Shown here in pieces: positions 37,617 through 46,800 of a DNA stretch of 64,000 nt. The stretch comes from Candidatus Lernaella stagnicola. GTDB lineage: Bacteria; Lernaellota; Lernaellaia; Lernaellales; Lernaellaceae. The stretch lies in assembly GCA_030765525.1 (NCBI GenBank), contig JAVCCK010000020.1, positions 113,286 through 177,285 on the forward strand, given 5' to 3'. The position numbers and the translations under genes were made by a program. Position 1 is the first letter of the stretch. Each line of letters starts with the position of its first letter. The notes under the pieces were generated by a model. That model did no database searches and was not told where the DNA came from. It worked only from the letters and a program-made list of their open reading frames with translations.

Positions 37617-39668
37617 ATGGACGATTGGACAAAAATGCGACGAAAGCGCGTCTCCCGCCGCTGGTTTTGGGCGGGCGTAATACTGGCGTTGCTGATCGCT
37701 GCGGGCTGGCTAAGCCACCGCATGGTCCAAGGCTACGTGCGGCAACAATTGGACCGCGAACTGGCCGACATCCTTCCTCAAATTGAGAAAAAAACCGGCT
37801 TGCTCGTCACGGTGGGCGGCATTGCGATGAGTCTGGACGGCACCGGCGAACTGCGGGACGTCTCGGTATCGGCGCGAGATAAGACGGGGCAGCCGTTTTT
37901 CACCGTGGAAAGCATCGACATCGAATACGAGTTGGATTGGGGCGAGCGACGCGCCCGGGTGACCGGCTTGCTGTTTGGCGGTCCGTCGCTGACGGTCGAT
38001 TTCCTCCCGGAAGGCGGGACGAATCTGCCGGCATTTGTCGATCGACTGCTGGGAGCGGATTATCCGACCGCGAACGTTGCCGTCGAAGGCGACGGCGGAT
38101 TGCGGACCCTGGCCGGCGGGAGAGTAACATTGCCCGAGCGGTTGCCGATACGTTATCGGAACGGGTCGTTGACCGTGCGGGACCGCGGGCGCTTCGGCAA
38201 AACCGAACAGACACTGTCCACCGTCCATAAAGCCGACGGCAACATCGTATTTCATCTCGACGACAAAACGGCGCGGCTGGAAGGTCGCTGCGGCCAGCCC
38301 CACGGCGGCAAGCTGCAATACAAGGTGTCGCTGCACCACGCGGGCCAGGACGTGGCTCTGAACGCCGTGCGGTGGAGCTTGGCCGACCTCTCGGCGGTGG
38401 CCCCCCCGTACATACAGTTGAGTGAGTCAACGCGGTTGAACGGCTCGCTGGAATTGCAGCGGCGTAACGACGACCCGGTGCTGCACGTGGCCGTCGACGG
38501 GCGAATGGACGGCCTCACGTTGGAGCATTTCCGCCTGGCCCGGCAGCCGGTGCGCAATATCCAGGGCGGCATCGCCGGCAAGCTTGTTATCGATACGCAA
38601 AAGAACACGGTGGGCAGCCACGATCTGGTGCTGAGCCTGGGACGGGCGGAGGTTCACCTGCAAGAGTTTCACGTGCGGGCGGGCGAGAATCTGCCGTTTG
38701 AATTACGCACGAAAATCCGCACGGCGCGCTTGGACCTCCAGGATTTGCTGGACGGCCTGCCGGAGGGTTTGGTCCCCTCTCTGCAAGGGGCGATCGTCGA
38801 AGGCGAACTGGATTTGAACGCGACGTTAGTCGTCGATATGGAGAACATTCGCGAAAGCGCTTTGGACATCAAAGGTGGGATCAGCGGCTTCCGGGCGATT
38901 TCGGTGCCGCCGCCGGTGGACGTGCGGCGTGTGAAGCGACCTGATTTTCGACACGTCATCGTGCGCAAGGGAGTGTTCAAGCGGGAAATCATCGTGGGTC
39001 CCTCAAACCCAGGTTTTGTGCCGTATGCGGCGACGGGGCACTATCTTCGCGGGGCGGTGCTCACATGCGAGGACGGCTCGTTTTTCCGTCATAACGGCTT
39101 CATGTTGCGGCACATTAACGATTCGCTGCGCCGCAACCTGCGGGATAAACGCTTTTCGCGCGGTGCCAGCACGGTCAGTATGCAATTGGTGAAGAATCTG
39201 TTCCTTTCCCACGACAAGACCGTCTCCCGCAAGTTGCAGGAAGCCATGCTGACGTGGTGGATCGAAAAGGAAGTGGACAAGCAGCGATTGCTGGAAGTCT
39301 ATTTGAATATCATTGAGTGGGGGCCGGATATCTACGGCGTCGGCCCGGCGTCGCGTCATTATTTTCACCGGCATCCGAGCAAGCTGTTGCCCATTCAGGC
39401 GGCCTGGATGGCGAGCATCATTTCCAATCCGGTGCGGTTTTATTACATGAAAGCGCGCGGTTCGGTCGGCGCGGGTTGGAAAACGAACCTGGCGTTTATC
39501 ATGCAAAAGATGCGCGAACGCGGTACGATCACCCAGGAAGATTACGACCTGGCCGCCGAGTATGATTTTTGGGTGCCTTTCGGAAGCGCGGATTATCCGT
39601 CCGACAAAGAGGAAGACGGCAACAGCGCGGCCGAGGGTGACACGACGAGCGACATACCGACGCCGTAG
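37617..39668 (+). CDS. AsmA-like domain fused to GT51 peptidoglycan glycosyltransferase
   Basis: A 683-residue protein with one N-terminal membrane helix (about 19-36), a long beta-rich region (about 45-440) that resembles AsmA/YhdP-type repeats (LTVDFLPEGGTNLPAFVDRL is typical), and a family 51 glycosyltransferase (about 455-650). The catalytic Glu is in TCEDGSFFRHNGF (about 484), followed by SRGASTVSMQLVKNLF and KLQEAMLTWWIEKE. It would polymerise lipid II into glycan strands in the periplasm. There is no transpeptidase domain, so it is MtgA-like with an extra module. Start could also be ATG 37635 or a GTG at 37596; none has a clear ribosome-binding site. Confidence 0.87.
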   Translation: MDDWTKMRRKRVSRRWFWAGVILALLIAAGWLSHRMVQGYVRQQLDRELADILPQIEKKTGLLVTVGGIAMSLDGTGELRDVSVSARDKTGQPFFTVESIDIEYELDWGERRARVTGLLFGGPSLTVDFLPEGGTNLPAFVDRLLGADYPTANVAVEGDGGLRTLAGGRVTLPERLPIRYRNGSLTVRDRGRFGKTEQTLSTVHKADGNIVFHLDDKTARLEGRCGQPHGGKLQYKVSLHHAGQDVALNAVRWSLADLSAVAPPYIQLSESTRLNGSLELQRRNDDPVLHVAVDGRMDGLTLEHFRLARQPVRNIQGGIAGKLVIDTQKNTVGSHDLVLSLGRAEVHLQEFHVRAGENLPFELRTKIRTARLDLQDLLDGLPEGLVPSLQGAIVEGELDLNATLVVDMENIRESALDIKGGISGFRAISVPPPVDVRRVKRPDFRHVIVRKGVFKREIIVGPSNPGFVPYAATGHYLRGAVLTCEDGSFFRHNGFMLRHINDSLRRNLRDKRFSRGASTVSMQLVKNLFLSHDKTVSRKLQEAMLTWWIEKEVDKQRLLEVYLNIIEWGPDIYGVGPASRHYFHRHPSKLLPIQAAWMASIISNPVRFYYMKARGSVGAGWKTNLAFIMQKMRERGTITQEDYDLAAEYDFWVPFGSADYPSDKEEDGNSAAEGDTTSDIPTP

Positions 39669-39766
39669 CGTTTTGTGATCGCCGGGCGGCGTGCCTACCG
39701 GCGGCTCAGGCGGTGCCGAAAAAGAGTTTTTAGTGAAAAAATAAGGTGTTCGATACGATTTACAGC

Positions 39767-39795
39767 TTGACATTGGCCGACGATGATTTTTTGAT
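39767..39795 (+). promoter_or_regulatory. Candidate promoter upstream of small lipoprotein
   Basis: TTGACA at 39767-39772 and TTTGAT at 39790-39795, spacer 17 bases, 30 bases before the lipoprotein start. The -35 is perfect, the -10 is weaker. Confidence 0.4.
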
Positions 39796-39824
39796 TGCTT
39801 ACGACGAATTGTGAGGAGAGTGGA

Positions 39825-40226
39825 ATGAAATATGTATCGATCCTATTGCTTTCGCTCGCTCTGTTGATGGCGGCGTGCAGTTCCGGCCCCTTGGTAACCC
39901 TGGGCGATCCGCAACCGGAGGGCGTTGTCGTCGAGCAAGTTACAGCCGGGAAAATCCATCTTGGATTCGTCCGGTATTTGGATACGTACGTATCGTTGGA
40001 AGTCGAATTCGCCCGCAAAATGAACTCCTCACCCAAGGAAGGCTTTCAGACGATTCTGGTCAAGCACAGCTACGGACAATGGTACGTTCTGGTCAAAGAA
40101 GGCTTGTACAAGACCGAGATCAGCAAGTTGAAGAAGGGTAAGACGATTCGCATTTGCGGCCGGGTGGCCGCGTCTCGCTTGCCGACCGACGATCAATCGA
40201 AAATCACTATCATCATCGATAAATAA
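39825..40226 (+). CDS. Small lipoprotein with OB-like C-terminal part
   Basis: A 133-residue protein with GAGGAG upstream of ATG 39825 and a lipobox LLMAAC (Cys18). The mature protein is rich in beta strands, and the end (KKGKTIRICGRVAASR...KITIIIDK) looks like the last strands of an OB fold. Nothing catalytic is seen. It precedes the RlmI-like gene by nine bases, so the two are likely transcribed together. I do not recognise the family. Confidence 0.68.
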   Translation: MKYVSILLLSLALLMAACSSGPLVTLGDPQPEGVVVEQVTAGKIHLGFVRYLDTYVSLEVEFARKMNSSPKEGFQTILVKHSYGQWYVLVKEGLYKTEISKLKKGKTIRICGRVAASRLPTDDQSKITIIIDK

Positions 40227-40235
40227 GAGATCAAC

Positions 40236-41417
40236 ATGCCGAATTTGCCGCACATCGTGTTACGTCCGGGTCGAGAAAAATCAGTACGCAACCGCCATCC
40301 GTGGGTGTTTTCAGGCGCCGTGGAGCACGAGCCCGACGATTTGGAAAAAGGGCAAGTGGTATACGTGGACGACGCTGAGGGCAACGTACTGGGCAGCGGG
40401 ACGTACAATGCCGACAGCCAGATTAGGGTGCGCTTGTTTACCTTCGCCGACGAAGAGATCGACGCCACGTGGTTCTCGCGGAAAGTGCAGAATGCCGAAC
40501 AATGGCGAAAGCAGCTACTGCCGCCCAATACCAACGCGTTTCGTGTCCTATCGGGGGAGGCCGACGGCGTCCCGGGGTTAATCGTCGACCGCTACGGCGA
40601 CGGGCTGGTCGTCACCTTGGCCACCGCCGGCGCCGACTTCCTGCGGCAGCCCATCATCGATGGACTCGTCACCGGCTGCCGACCCGAATGGATCTTGGAG
40701 CGCAGTTCCGGGGGGTACCGCAGGGAAGAAAACGTTCCGCCCCGGGTGGCCGAAATGTACGGCGAGGTGCCCGAGGATCCGGTCCAAATAGTCGAAAACG
40801 GTTTGAAATTCCTGGTCGATATTCGGGCGGGACAGAAAACCGGATTCTTTCTCGATCAACGAGCGGCCCGTTATGCCGCGATGAAGATGGCCGGTGGGCG
40901 AACGGTGCTCAACGCATTCGGGTACACCGGCGGCTTCGGCGTATACGCTAAAGCCGGAGACGCCGGCCGCACGGTAACCGTCGACCTCAATCGGGCGGCG
41001 CTGGATCTGGCGGCGAAGAACCACGAACTCAACCAACAGCGCTGCGGTGAAGACGATTTCGTGTGTATGGATGTGTTCGACTTTCTACGTGTAGACGAAA
41101 CGCGCTTTGACATGATTATTCTGGATCCGCCCGCGTTTGCTAAAAGCAAAGCGGCATTGAACCGCGCCACGCGCGGCTACAAAGATATCAACTTGTTGGC
41201 CATGCGGCGGCTGCCGCCCGGCGGATTGTTGTTCACGTTTTCCTGCAGCGGTCACGTAAATCTGGAATTACACCGCAAAGTGCTCTTTGGAGCCGCGTTG
41301 GATGCCGGCCGAAACGTACAAATCTTGCGCATCATGGGACAGGAAATCGATCACCCGATCAATGTGTATCATCCGGAAGGCGAGTATCTTACGGGGTTCA
41401 TTTGTCGGGTTGAATAG
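40236..41417 (+). CDS. rlmI: RlmI-like class I SAM-dependent rRNA methyltransferase
   Basis: A 393-residue protein with an N-terminal PUA domain (about 1-75; NRHPWVFSGAVE, GNVLGSGTYN), the EEHUD-like linker (GEADGVPGLIVDRYGD) and a C-terminal Rossmann methyltransferase. Motif I is VLNAFGYTGGFGVYA, motif IV is ILDPPAFAKSK, and the catalytic cysteine region reads FTFSCSGH. Family members methylate a cytosine at C5 in 23S rRNA (C1962 in E. coli). The PUA, linker and both active-site motifs are complete, so it is likely functional. Confidence 0.9.
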   Translation: MPNLPHIVLRPGREKSVRNRHPWVFSGAVEHEPDDLEKGQVVYVDDAEGNVLGSGTYNADSQIRVRLFTFADEEIDATWFSRKVQNAEQWRKQLLPPNTNAFRVLSGEADGVPGLIVDRYGDGLVVTLATAGADFLRQPIIDGLVTGCRPEWILERSSGGYRREENVPPRVAEMYGEVPEDPVQIVENGLKFLVDIRAGQKTGFFLDQRAARYAAMKMAGGRTVLNAFGYTGGFGVYAKAGDAGRTVTVDLNRAALDLAAKNHELNQQRCGEDDFVCMDVFDFLRVDETRFDMIILDPPAFAKSKAALNRATRGYKDINLLAMRRLPPGGLLFTFSCSGHVNLELHRKVLFGAALDAGRNVQILRIMGQEIDHPINVYHPEGEYLTGFICRVE

Positions 41418-41441
41418 ACGACTTTGAGAGGGGTGTGATTG

Positions 41442-41858
41442 ATGAAAAAAGTGGAAATGGTGCGGTGTTGGGTATCGAGCCCGGACAACGACGATCAATC
41501 GTCAAGTGCGCCGCCGACCGTACGGTACGTGCCGAGCGACATTTATCGTTTGTGGCGCTATTTGATGGAAGACGTCAAAGGCTTCCAAATCGAGGGTGCC
41601 GAGACCTCTTTTTGGGTCGATGATGAGATGTACAGCCGCGAGAAGAGTATCTACGGCGAACACACGACCGACCATGTCACCGAAGTCGGCTTCATCTACT
41701 GCCGCGACAGTGAAGTCGGCCGACCCGTGATCCGCTTTTTCCCACAAGACCAACTCGAGGCGATTCTTGGATTTTTCATGAAGAATTTTCCCGAGGAATA
41801 CATCAAAGGCGGTCTGCAAAAGACGAATGGCTTTTTCGTGTCCGTGAAAAAAGAATAG
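41442..41858 (+). CDS. Hypothetical protein
   Basis: A 138-residue soluble protein rich in acidic and aromatic residues (YVPSDIYRLWRYLMEDVKGF, TSFWVDDEMYSREKS). It has no signal peptide, no membrane helix and no motif I recognise. ATG 41442 follows GAGAGGGG at moderate distance; a TTG one codon upstream is also possible. It lies between rlmI and the MscS gene on the same strand. Confidence 0.62.
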   Translation: MKKVEMVRCWVSSPDNDDQSSSAPPTVRYVPSDIYRLWRYLMEDVKGFQIEGAETSFWVDDEMYSREKSIYGEHTTDHVTEVGFIYCRDSEVGRPVIRFFPQDQLEAILGFFMKNFPEEYIKGGLQKTNGFFVSVKKE

Positions 41859-41897
41859 GAGTTTGGGCCAAACCTACTCGTAGGTCATCCCGATACA

Positions 41898-43277
41898 ATG
41901 GACACTTGGCGACAAGTAACGGATTTCATACACCACACGACGGGTTTGGAGCGGCAGCGCTTCGAGGACATCCTTTGGACCGCTCTCGTCGTTCTGTTGT
42001 ACTTCGTTTTTCGCAGCATCCTCCGCAAATTGATCGCCCACTATTGGCAGGACGCGTCACGCCGCTATGTGGCGATGAAATCCGTTTCAACCATTCTGGG
42101 AATCGTGGCGATCCTGTTCATTGTGCGCATCTGGCTGGGCGGGATGGCGGGCTTCATGACCTATCTCGGGTTGCTTTCGGCCGGTGTCGCCGTGGCGCTC
42201 AAGGACCCGCTGGCGAACATGGCCGGTTGGCTGTTCATTCTCGTGCGTGGCCCCTTTCACGTTGGCGACCGCATTCAACTCGGCCAGACCGCCGGCGATG
42301 TCGTGGATATTAGGCTCTTCCAGTTCTCTGTCATTGAAATCGGCAACTGGGTGGACGCCGATCAGAGCACGGGACGCATCATTCACGTGCCGAACGGCTT
42401 GCTTTTTCAACATCCGGTCGCCAATTACACTCAGGGTTTCGCCTTCATCTGGAACGAAATTCAAGTGACCGTCACCTTTGAAAGCGATTGGAAAAAGGCC
42501 AAGGGACTGTTGCGGGAAATCGCCGACCGAAACAGCGCCTACGATATGAAAAGGGCCGAGCAGGAAGTTCGCCAGGCCGCCGACAAATACTTGATTCATT
42601 ACCGTTATCTGACGCCGATTGTGTGGACGGCGGTCGCCGATTCGGGCGTCAACTTGACGATTCGTTACCTATGCAATCCGCGAGCGCGGCGCAGCACCGA
42701 AACCAAGATGTGGGAGGATGTGCTCGAGCGCTTTGCCGCCTGCGACGATATCGATTTCGCCTACCCGACCGAGCGATTCTACTTCAATCGCAGCGAAGGA
42801 AAATCAGGCGCGGGGGGGGGGCCGGTGCGGTCGATGCACCCGGCCTTCAAGGAGACGGCAAGTCGGGGGACTAGCCCGCTATTCTTCGCTTTTTTTCCGC
42901 AACGCCGCCGTTTCGAAAACCTGATTCACAACATCTTCGTCCACGGCCAGCCGCACCAGCGCCCGCCCGAGTTGCGGACCGTTGAGGCTCAAATAGCGAT
43001 CGCGCAACCGGCCGAATCCTACCGCACCCACCGCATGCAGCAGACCGTTGGCCACCGTCGCGCCGACACGCTCGCCGGTCCGCTTTTCCTCGCGGTCCTC
43101 GCCGGTGATGAACGAGGGACGCGCGATGATGTACGGCAAGCCGGACGCGGTGAGTTCCGCTTCCATCTTGACCCGCGCCCCGTAGTACTCGCCCTTGGCC
43201 CCGGGATCCGCGCCGACCGCCGACAGATACACAAAAAGCGGCGCGATGTGGGCGGCTTGGGCTGTTTGCAGCAATAG
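41898..43277 (+). CDS. MscS-type mechanosensitive channel, C-terminus disturbed at a poly-G tract
   Basis: As assembled the frame encodes 459 residues, but only the first about 308 look genuine. Three membrane helices (about 24-42, 62-82, 88-118) precede the MscS pore and beta domain: GVAVALKDPLANMAGWLFIL, FHVGDRIQLGQTAGDVVDI and IIHVPNGLLFQHPVANYT, then the alpha/beta end ...YPTERFYFNRSEGK. After the ten-G run at 42812-42821 the frame runs about 400 bases antisense through the neighbouring gene. One extra G would instead stop at 42872-42874, just before that gene's end at 42879. The channel opens under membrane tension to release solutes. Confidence 0.8.
   Translation: MDTWRQVTDFIHHTTGLERQRFEDILWTALVVLLYFVFRSILRKLIAHYWQDASRRYVAMKSVSTILGIVAILFIVRIWLGGMAGFMTYLGLLSAGVAVALKDPLANMAGWLFILVRGPFHVGDRIQLGQTAGDVVDIRLFQFSVIEIGNWVDADQSTGRIIHVPNGLLFQHPVANYTQGFAFIWNEIQVTVTFESDWKKAKGLLREIADRNSAYDMKRAEQEVRQAADKYLIHYRYLTPIVWTAVADSGVNLTIRYLCNPRARRSTETKMWEDVLERFAACDDIDFAYPTERFYFNRSEGKSGAGGGPVRSMHPAFKETASRGTSPLFFAFFPQRRRFENLIHNIFVHGQPHQRPPELRTVEAQIAIAQPAESYRTHRMQQTVGHRRADTLAGPLFLAVLAGDERGTRDDVRQAGRGEFRFHLDPRPVVLALGPGIRADRRQIHKKRRDVGGLGCLQQ
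42812..42821 (+). repeat. Poly-G tract (10 G) at the end of the MscS coding region
   Basis: Ten consecutive G bases inside the last codons of the MscS gene. Such tracts slip easily in replication and in sequencing, and its length decides which C-terminus and stop the channel uses. Confidence 0.85.
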
Positions 43278-43622
43278 GGAACTCAGGCCGTAATCAACCG
43301 CCGCGTAGGTGGCCGTTTGGGGATCACCGCCGGCTTTGCTCACCGCTTTGCGGCGGGCGCGGGTGGTGCCGAGCAGGGCGAAAACGACCGTCGGCGCAAC
43401 GCGTTGCATGGTTTGCGTCATCGGCGCCGACTCCCACGGCGTTGTGTCGACCTGCGCGCCCAGCGCTCCAAGGAAATCGCGCCAGTAGTCGAGGCGGGGC
43501 GAGTCGGGCCGTACGTGCGCCACGGTTTCAATCCCCGCCGCGCGCAATTCGCGGACGACGTTCATGCCTGTGTAGCCGGTGGCCCCGGCGACCAGAGCAC
43601 GCATCGGTTGGGGGTCAGTCAT
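42879..43622 (-). CDS. NmrA-like/atypical SDR NAD(P)-binding protein
   Basis: A 247-residue protein. The Rossmann signature VAGATGYTGMNVVREL is at about residues 11-26, VFALLGTTRAR matches the strand-4 region, FVYLSAVGAD follows, and YYGARVKMEAEL carries a Tyr-x5-Lys rather than the classical YxxxK, as in atypical short-chain dehydrogenases. The C-terminus includes PYIIARPSFITG. It may be a redox-sensing or nucleotide-sugar-type reductase. Its start overlaps the stop of the SRAP gene by eight bases, so the two are coupled. Confidence 0.8.
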   Translation of the reverse strand: MTDPQPMRALVAGATGYTGMNVVRELRAAGIETVAHVRPDSPRLDYWRDFLGALGAQVDTTPWESAPMTQTMQRVAPTVVFALLGTTRARRKAVSKAGGDPQTATYAAVDYGLSSLLLQTAQAAHIAPLFVYLSAVGADPGAKGEYYGARVKMEAELTASGLPYIIARPSFITGEDREEKRTGERVGATVANGLLHAVGAVGFGRLRDRYLSLNGPQLGRALVRLAVDEDVVNQVFETAALRKKSEE

Positions 43623-44331
43623 GATCGGCCTCCCGGTCCAGCAGCGTCATTTGCCCTTGTATTTCCATCGGTTTAAGGACCTCCGGGCCATCGTTGCGCG
43701 GGCTGTTGACCCCAGCGCCGATCGGCTCGGCGATCATTTCGTCATCGGGGAATTGTCGCAGAAGATGCTGCACCAGTTCGGCCTTTTGCGCGAGCGGATC
43801 GAGCCACAAGCCGAAATCGGCGGGCCGCAGGACGACCGGCATGCGTGCGTGAATCTCGGCCATGAAGGGCGAGGCGGCGGCGGTGATGATGGCGCACGAG
43901 AGGATCTCACTACCGTCGCTGCTTTGCCAGTGTTCCCAAAGGCCCGCGAAGGCGAAGGGCTTGCCGTCGCGCCGCTTGATGTGCATCGGCTGCTTACGGT
44001 CGGCGTATTTCTTCCATTCGTAGAAACCCGAAGCCGGAATGAGGCAACGGCGGTATTTCGCCGCGTTGCGGAAGGCGGGCTTCTCGCCGATGGTCTCGCC
44101 GCGGGCGTTGATCATCCGTGCGCCCATTTGCGGGTCCTTGGCCCAAAAGGGAATCAGGCCCCAATGCATAATGTCCAATGTGGGGTCGGTAACGCCTGCC
44201 GGGATGCGGGCGACGGAGATCGGTTGAGTGGGCGCGATGTTGTAGCGGGGCGGCGGCGCGTCCGTGATGGAAAACGCAAAGAGTTCCGATAGTTCCGAAG
44301 GCCCGGCGATGAGGTTGAATCGTCCGCACAT
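43615..44331 (-). CDS. SRAP-domain abasic-site DNA-protein crosslinking protein (YedK/HMCES)
   Basis: A 238-residue protein starting MCGRFNLI, with the invariant Cys2 used for crosslinking after Met removal. The Asn and Glu of the active site appear in INARGETI and PASGFYEWKK, and the conserved His in IHARMPVVL. Family members bind single-stranded DNA and form a stable thiazolidine link with abasic sites, protecting replication forks. All key residues are present and length is normal. Confidence 0.93.
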   Translation of the reverse strand: MCGRFNLIAGPSELSELFAFSITDAPPPRYNIAPTQPISVARIPAGVTDPTLDIMHWGLIPFWAKDPQMGARMINARGETIGEKPAFRNAAKYRRCLIPASGFYEWKKYADRKQPMHIKRRDGKPFAFAGLWEHWQSSDGSEILSCAIITAAASPFMAEIHARMPVVLRPADFGLWLDPLAQKAELVQHLLRQFPDDEMIAEPIGAGVNSPRNDGPEVLKPMEIQGQMTLLDREADHD

Positions 44332-44335
44332 GGCG

Positions 44336-45745
44336 TTATTGGAAGACGGCGATGGCTAGACCGCCGGTTTTTGAGGGCCAGTTGCGCATCGTCAACGGGC
44401 GTCCGTTGGTTTCGAATTGGATGACGCCGGGTTCATCCGCCGGCACGATCATGTCGAAAAAGCGGATGAAGGGGAAGAAGGCGAACAAACCCCCGGCGAC
44501 AGTTTCGTCGCTGACACCGTTGAAATTGGCGTCGAAGAAAAACAGCGCAATGGTGGAAATTTCGGGGTCCATGATCCCCGGTATCGAGAGGTCCACGCCG
44601 TTTACCGCCAACGTGTCGCGGCCGAAATACATCGCTTGGTTGAGGTTGAGGTAGGCGAATATCGCGTAGTCGTCGTTGTAGGGCAGCAGACGGAACACCA
44701 GACCGAGCAGGGTGTCGGGTTCCGGAAACACTCGAAAATACAGCTTGTTATTCGAGCGCGGAAAGGACTCGAAATAATAGTGGATGGGCGGGAACGCGTC
44801 GTTCGGATCGTGTATCTCGAATTCATAATAGGTGTCGGGCGACGCGGCGAAATCGCCCCAAAAGCCTTGCCGGTCGGAGGTGTATTCGGCCACCGGCGTT
44901 TCGCTGAAACGCTCGCCGGTCTGGGAGTCCACGCCGAAAACGCGAATCAGGAAATCCGCCGCCGGGTTGTTCGTGCCGAACACCAGGGAGCGGCCGGAGA
45001 GGACGATGTCGGATTCCGGCAGAATGTCAGTAGTTACCGGCACTTCGCCTTCGTTGAAGAAGGGATAAATGGCCGCGAAAGTGTCTTCCGAGGTCGCGAC
45101 CTGCAGGTGGTCGAGGTCGTCCAACGCGACGTTTTGGCCGCCGGGAATTTCGCTGGAGCCGGCCATCGTGTCGGCGGCGGAGGAGACGCTCATCCCCGGT
45201 ACGCCGTTGGGCACCGGCCCGTTGGGAAAGGATGCGAGGCTGACGTAATGCGCCACTTTGGAGGCCTGTTCAGGCTCGGCGAGGTATTGGTAGCACACTG
45301 CGCCGCCCAGCGAGTGCCCGAGCAAGTCGACCTGCTCGGCCTCGGTCCGGTCGAGCACGCGGTCGATGAAGTTATCGAGGCGGCCCGACGTGCCCAGGGG
45401 GCCGAAAAGCGTATCGTAGTCGAAGGCGAAAATACGATCCGGGCAGTAGTTGTTGGAGGCAAAACGCATGGTCTGCGTCGCGAAGGCGTCGCCTACTTCC
45501 AGGAAGCCGTGGACGAAGACAATCGGCCTTTTCGACGTGTCGCACGGCGTGTCGTCGTCACTATTTGTGTCGTCATCGTCATTATTGTCGTCATTGTTAT
45601 CGTCGTCATCGTCGTCGTTGGCGTCGTCATCGTCACCGGTTAAGGGCGTTTGGTCATCGTTTTCATCGCTTTCGCCGCACGCAAAAACGATCACCAGCAG
45701 CGCGGCAATCAGCAGAAGCAGCCAACGTTGTTTCCCGTAATTCAT
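44336..45745 (-). CDS. Asp-rich lipoprotein with alpha/beta-hydrolase (lipase-like) domain
   Basis: A 469-residue protein with a lipobox VIVFAC (Cys23) and then a low-complexity linker dominated by Asp, with Asn and a few Thr/Ser (about 25-66). A hydrolase domain follows: PIVFVHGFLE (oxyanion strand), QVDLLGHSLGGAV with the nucleophile serine, and an acidic/His region further on. The C-terminal 200 residues are beta-rich and may form a separate binding domain. It would sit on the outer membrane or cell surface and cleave ester bonds, for example in lipids. The Asp linker is shared with several other secreted proteins of this window. Confidence 0.82.
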   Translation of the reverse strand: MNYGKQRWLLLLIAALLVIVFACGESDENDDQTPLTGDDDDANDDDDDDNNDDNNDDDDTNSDDDTPCDTSKRPIVFVHGFLEVGDAFATQTMRFASNNYCPDRIFAFDYDTLFGPLGTSGRLDNFIDRVLDRTEAEQVDLLGHSLGGAVCYQYLAEPEQASKVAHYVSLASFPNGPVPNGVPGMSVSSAADTMAGSSEIPGGQNVALDDLDHLQVATSEDTFAAIYPFFNEGEVPVTTDILPESDIVLSGRSLVFGTNNPAADFLIRVFGVDSQTGERFSETPVAEYTSDRQGFWGDFAASPDTYYEFEIHDPNDAFPPIHYYFESFPRSNNKLYFRVFPEPDTLLGLVFRLLPYNDDYAIFAYLNLNQAMYFGRDTLAVNGVDLSIPGIMDPEISTIALFFFDANFNGVSDETVAGGLFAFFPFIRFFDMIVPADEPGVIQFETNGRPLTMRNWPSKTGGLAIAVFQ

Positions 45746-45860
45746 GGTGCAACTCGCTCATCTTGTTTCAGGAGGCTAGTATGATAACCTGAATTTGTGA
45801 TGCGTGTTAGAGTTTGCTACGTTTTCGCCATCCGAAAAAATCGGAACCGCGGGGGTAAGG

Positions 45861-46691
45861 ATGTCGCAACGAAAGTGCGATAATTGCGGCGCTCCGTTGC
45901 CGCGCGACGGCTACGTGTGTGCCTACTGCAATACAGATTGGACGCCGGACTCGCCGGAATTCGGTAAGCGTCCGAAAACGCCGGCGAAACCCATCGTCCC
46001 CCCGCCTCAGGCCAAACCAGCGCCGCCGCCCCGCCCGAAGAAAAAGCCGCCGAAGGACGTAGTCATTTTTGTTGTGCTGCTTGTTTTTTGCTGCTGGCCG
46101 GGGGCGCTCGTGTATTTGTGGGCGGGCACCGCGTGGGAACGGCGCGTTAAGTGGATTTTGACCGCGGCGGTCATTGTGCCGATGGTGGTGTTGTTCACGT
46201 GGTTCCTCTTTGACATCAACGTGAACCGCATCGACGGCGTCGGGGAGAAAATTACTGCGGACGCCCCGGCGATGGATGATCGCGCTTACGTCGAGTTGGC
46301 GCCGGGTTCGGTGTATCAGCGGATGATCGACGTCCGCGAAAAGGAACGGGAATCGCAGCGGAAGTTGTGGCGGGAGCAATTCGAGGGCAAGTGGGTGCAG
46401 TGGATCGGCGTGGTCGAAACGAGATCGACGTACTCCGGCATCCCGAGTCACGTAACCATCAGGGTCCACAATAAGGCCTCGTTCAAAATCAAAGTGTATT
46501 TTGACCCCGCGCACAAAGCTGCTCTGGGGAAGTTGAGAAACGGCGATACGGTGCAGGTGAGCGGAAGGTTGTGGGGCTTCTCCTGCGCGCTGGACGAAAT
46601 CGAATTGGCCGACGGCTTGTTTGTGGTTGTCGTGGACGAAAAGAAGGACGTCGATCCGGTGGCCACCAAGCCGGGACGTCAATTCACGTAA
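45861..46691 (+). CDS. Zinc-ribbon membrane protein with OB-like C-terminus
   Basis: A 276-residue protein. ATG 45861 follows GGGGTAAGG. A short zinc ribbon CDNCGAPLPRDGYVCAYC starts it (about 6-23), then a Pro/Lys-rich linker (about 35-75), two membrane helices (about 78-98 and 107-127), and a soluble region whose end (LRNGDTVQVSGRLWGF...LFVVVVDE) looks like an OB fold. No enzyme motif. Zinc ribbons fused to membrane helices are common in bacteria and usually uncharacterised. It is a single gene between the lipase lipoprotein and the epimerase operon. Confidence 0.72.
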   Translation: MSQRKCDNCGAPLPRDGYVCAYCNTDWTPDSPEFGKRPKTPAKPIVPPPQAKPAPPPRPKKKPPKDVVIFVVLLVFCCWPGALVYLWAGTAWERRVKWILTAAVIVPMVVLFTWFLFDINVNRIDGVGEKITADAPAMDDRAYVELAPGSVYQRMIDVREKERESQRKLWREQFEGKWVQWIGVVETRSTYSGIPSHVTIRVHNKASFKIKVYFDPAHKAALGKLRNGDTVQVSGRLWGFSCALDEIELADGLFVVVVDEKKDVDPVATKPGRQFT

Positions 46692-46800
46692 AACAAGCGC
46701 ATATCGAGCGTTAGCGGCGATCGCGGCGCGGCGTCCCTTTGCCGCCGGCGGGTTAATTCAGTATCATGCCTCTCCGATTTGAGAACCGAAGGGAAACACA

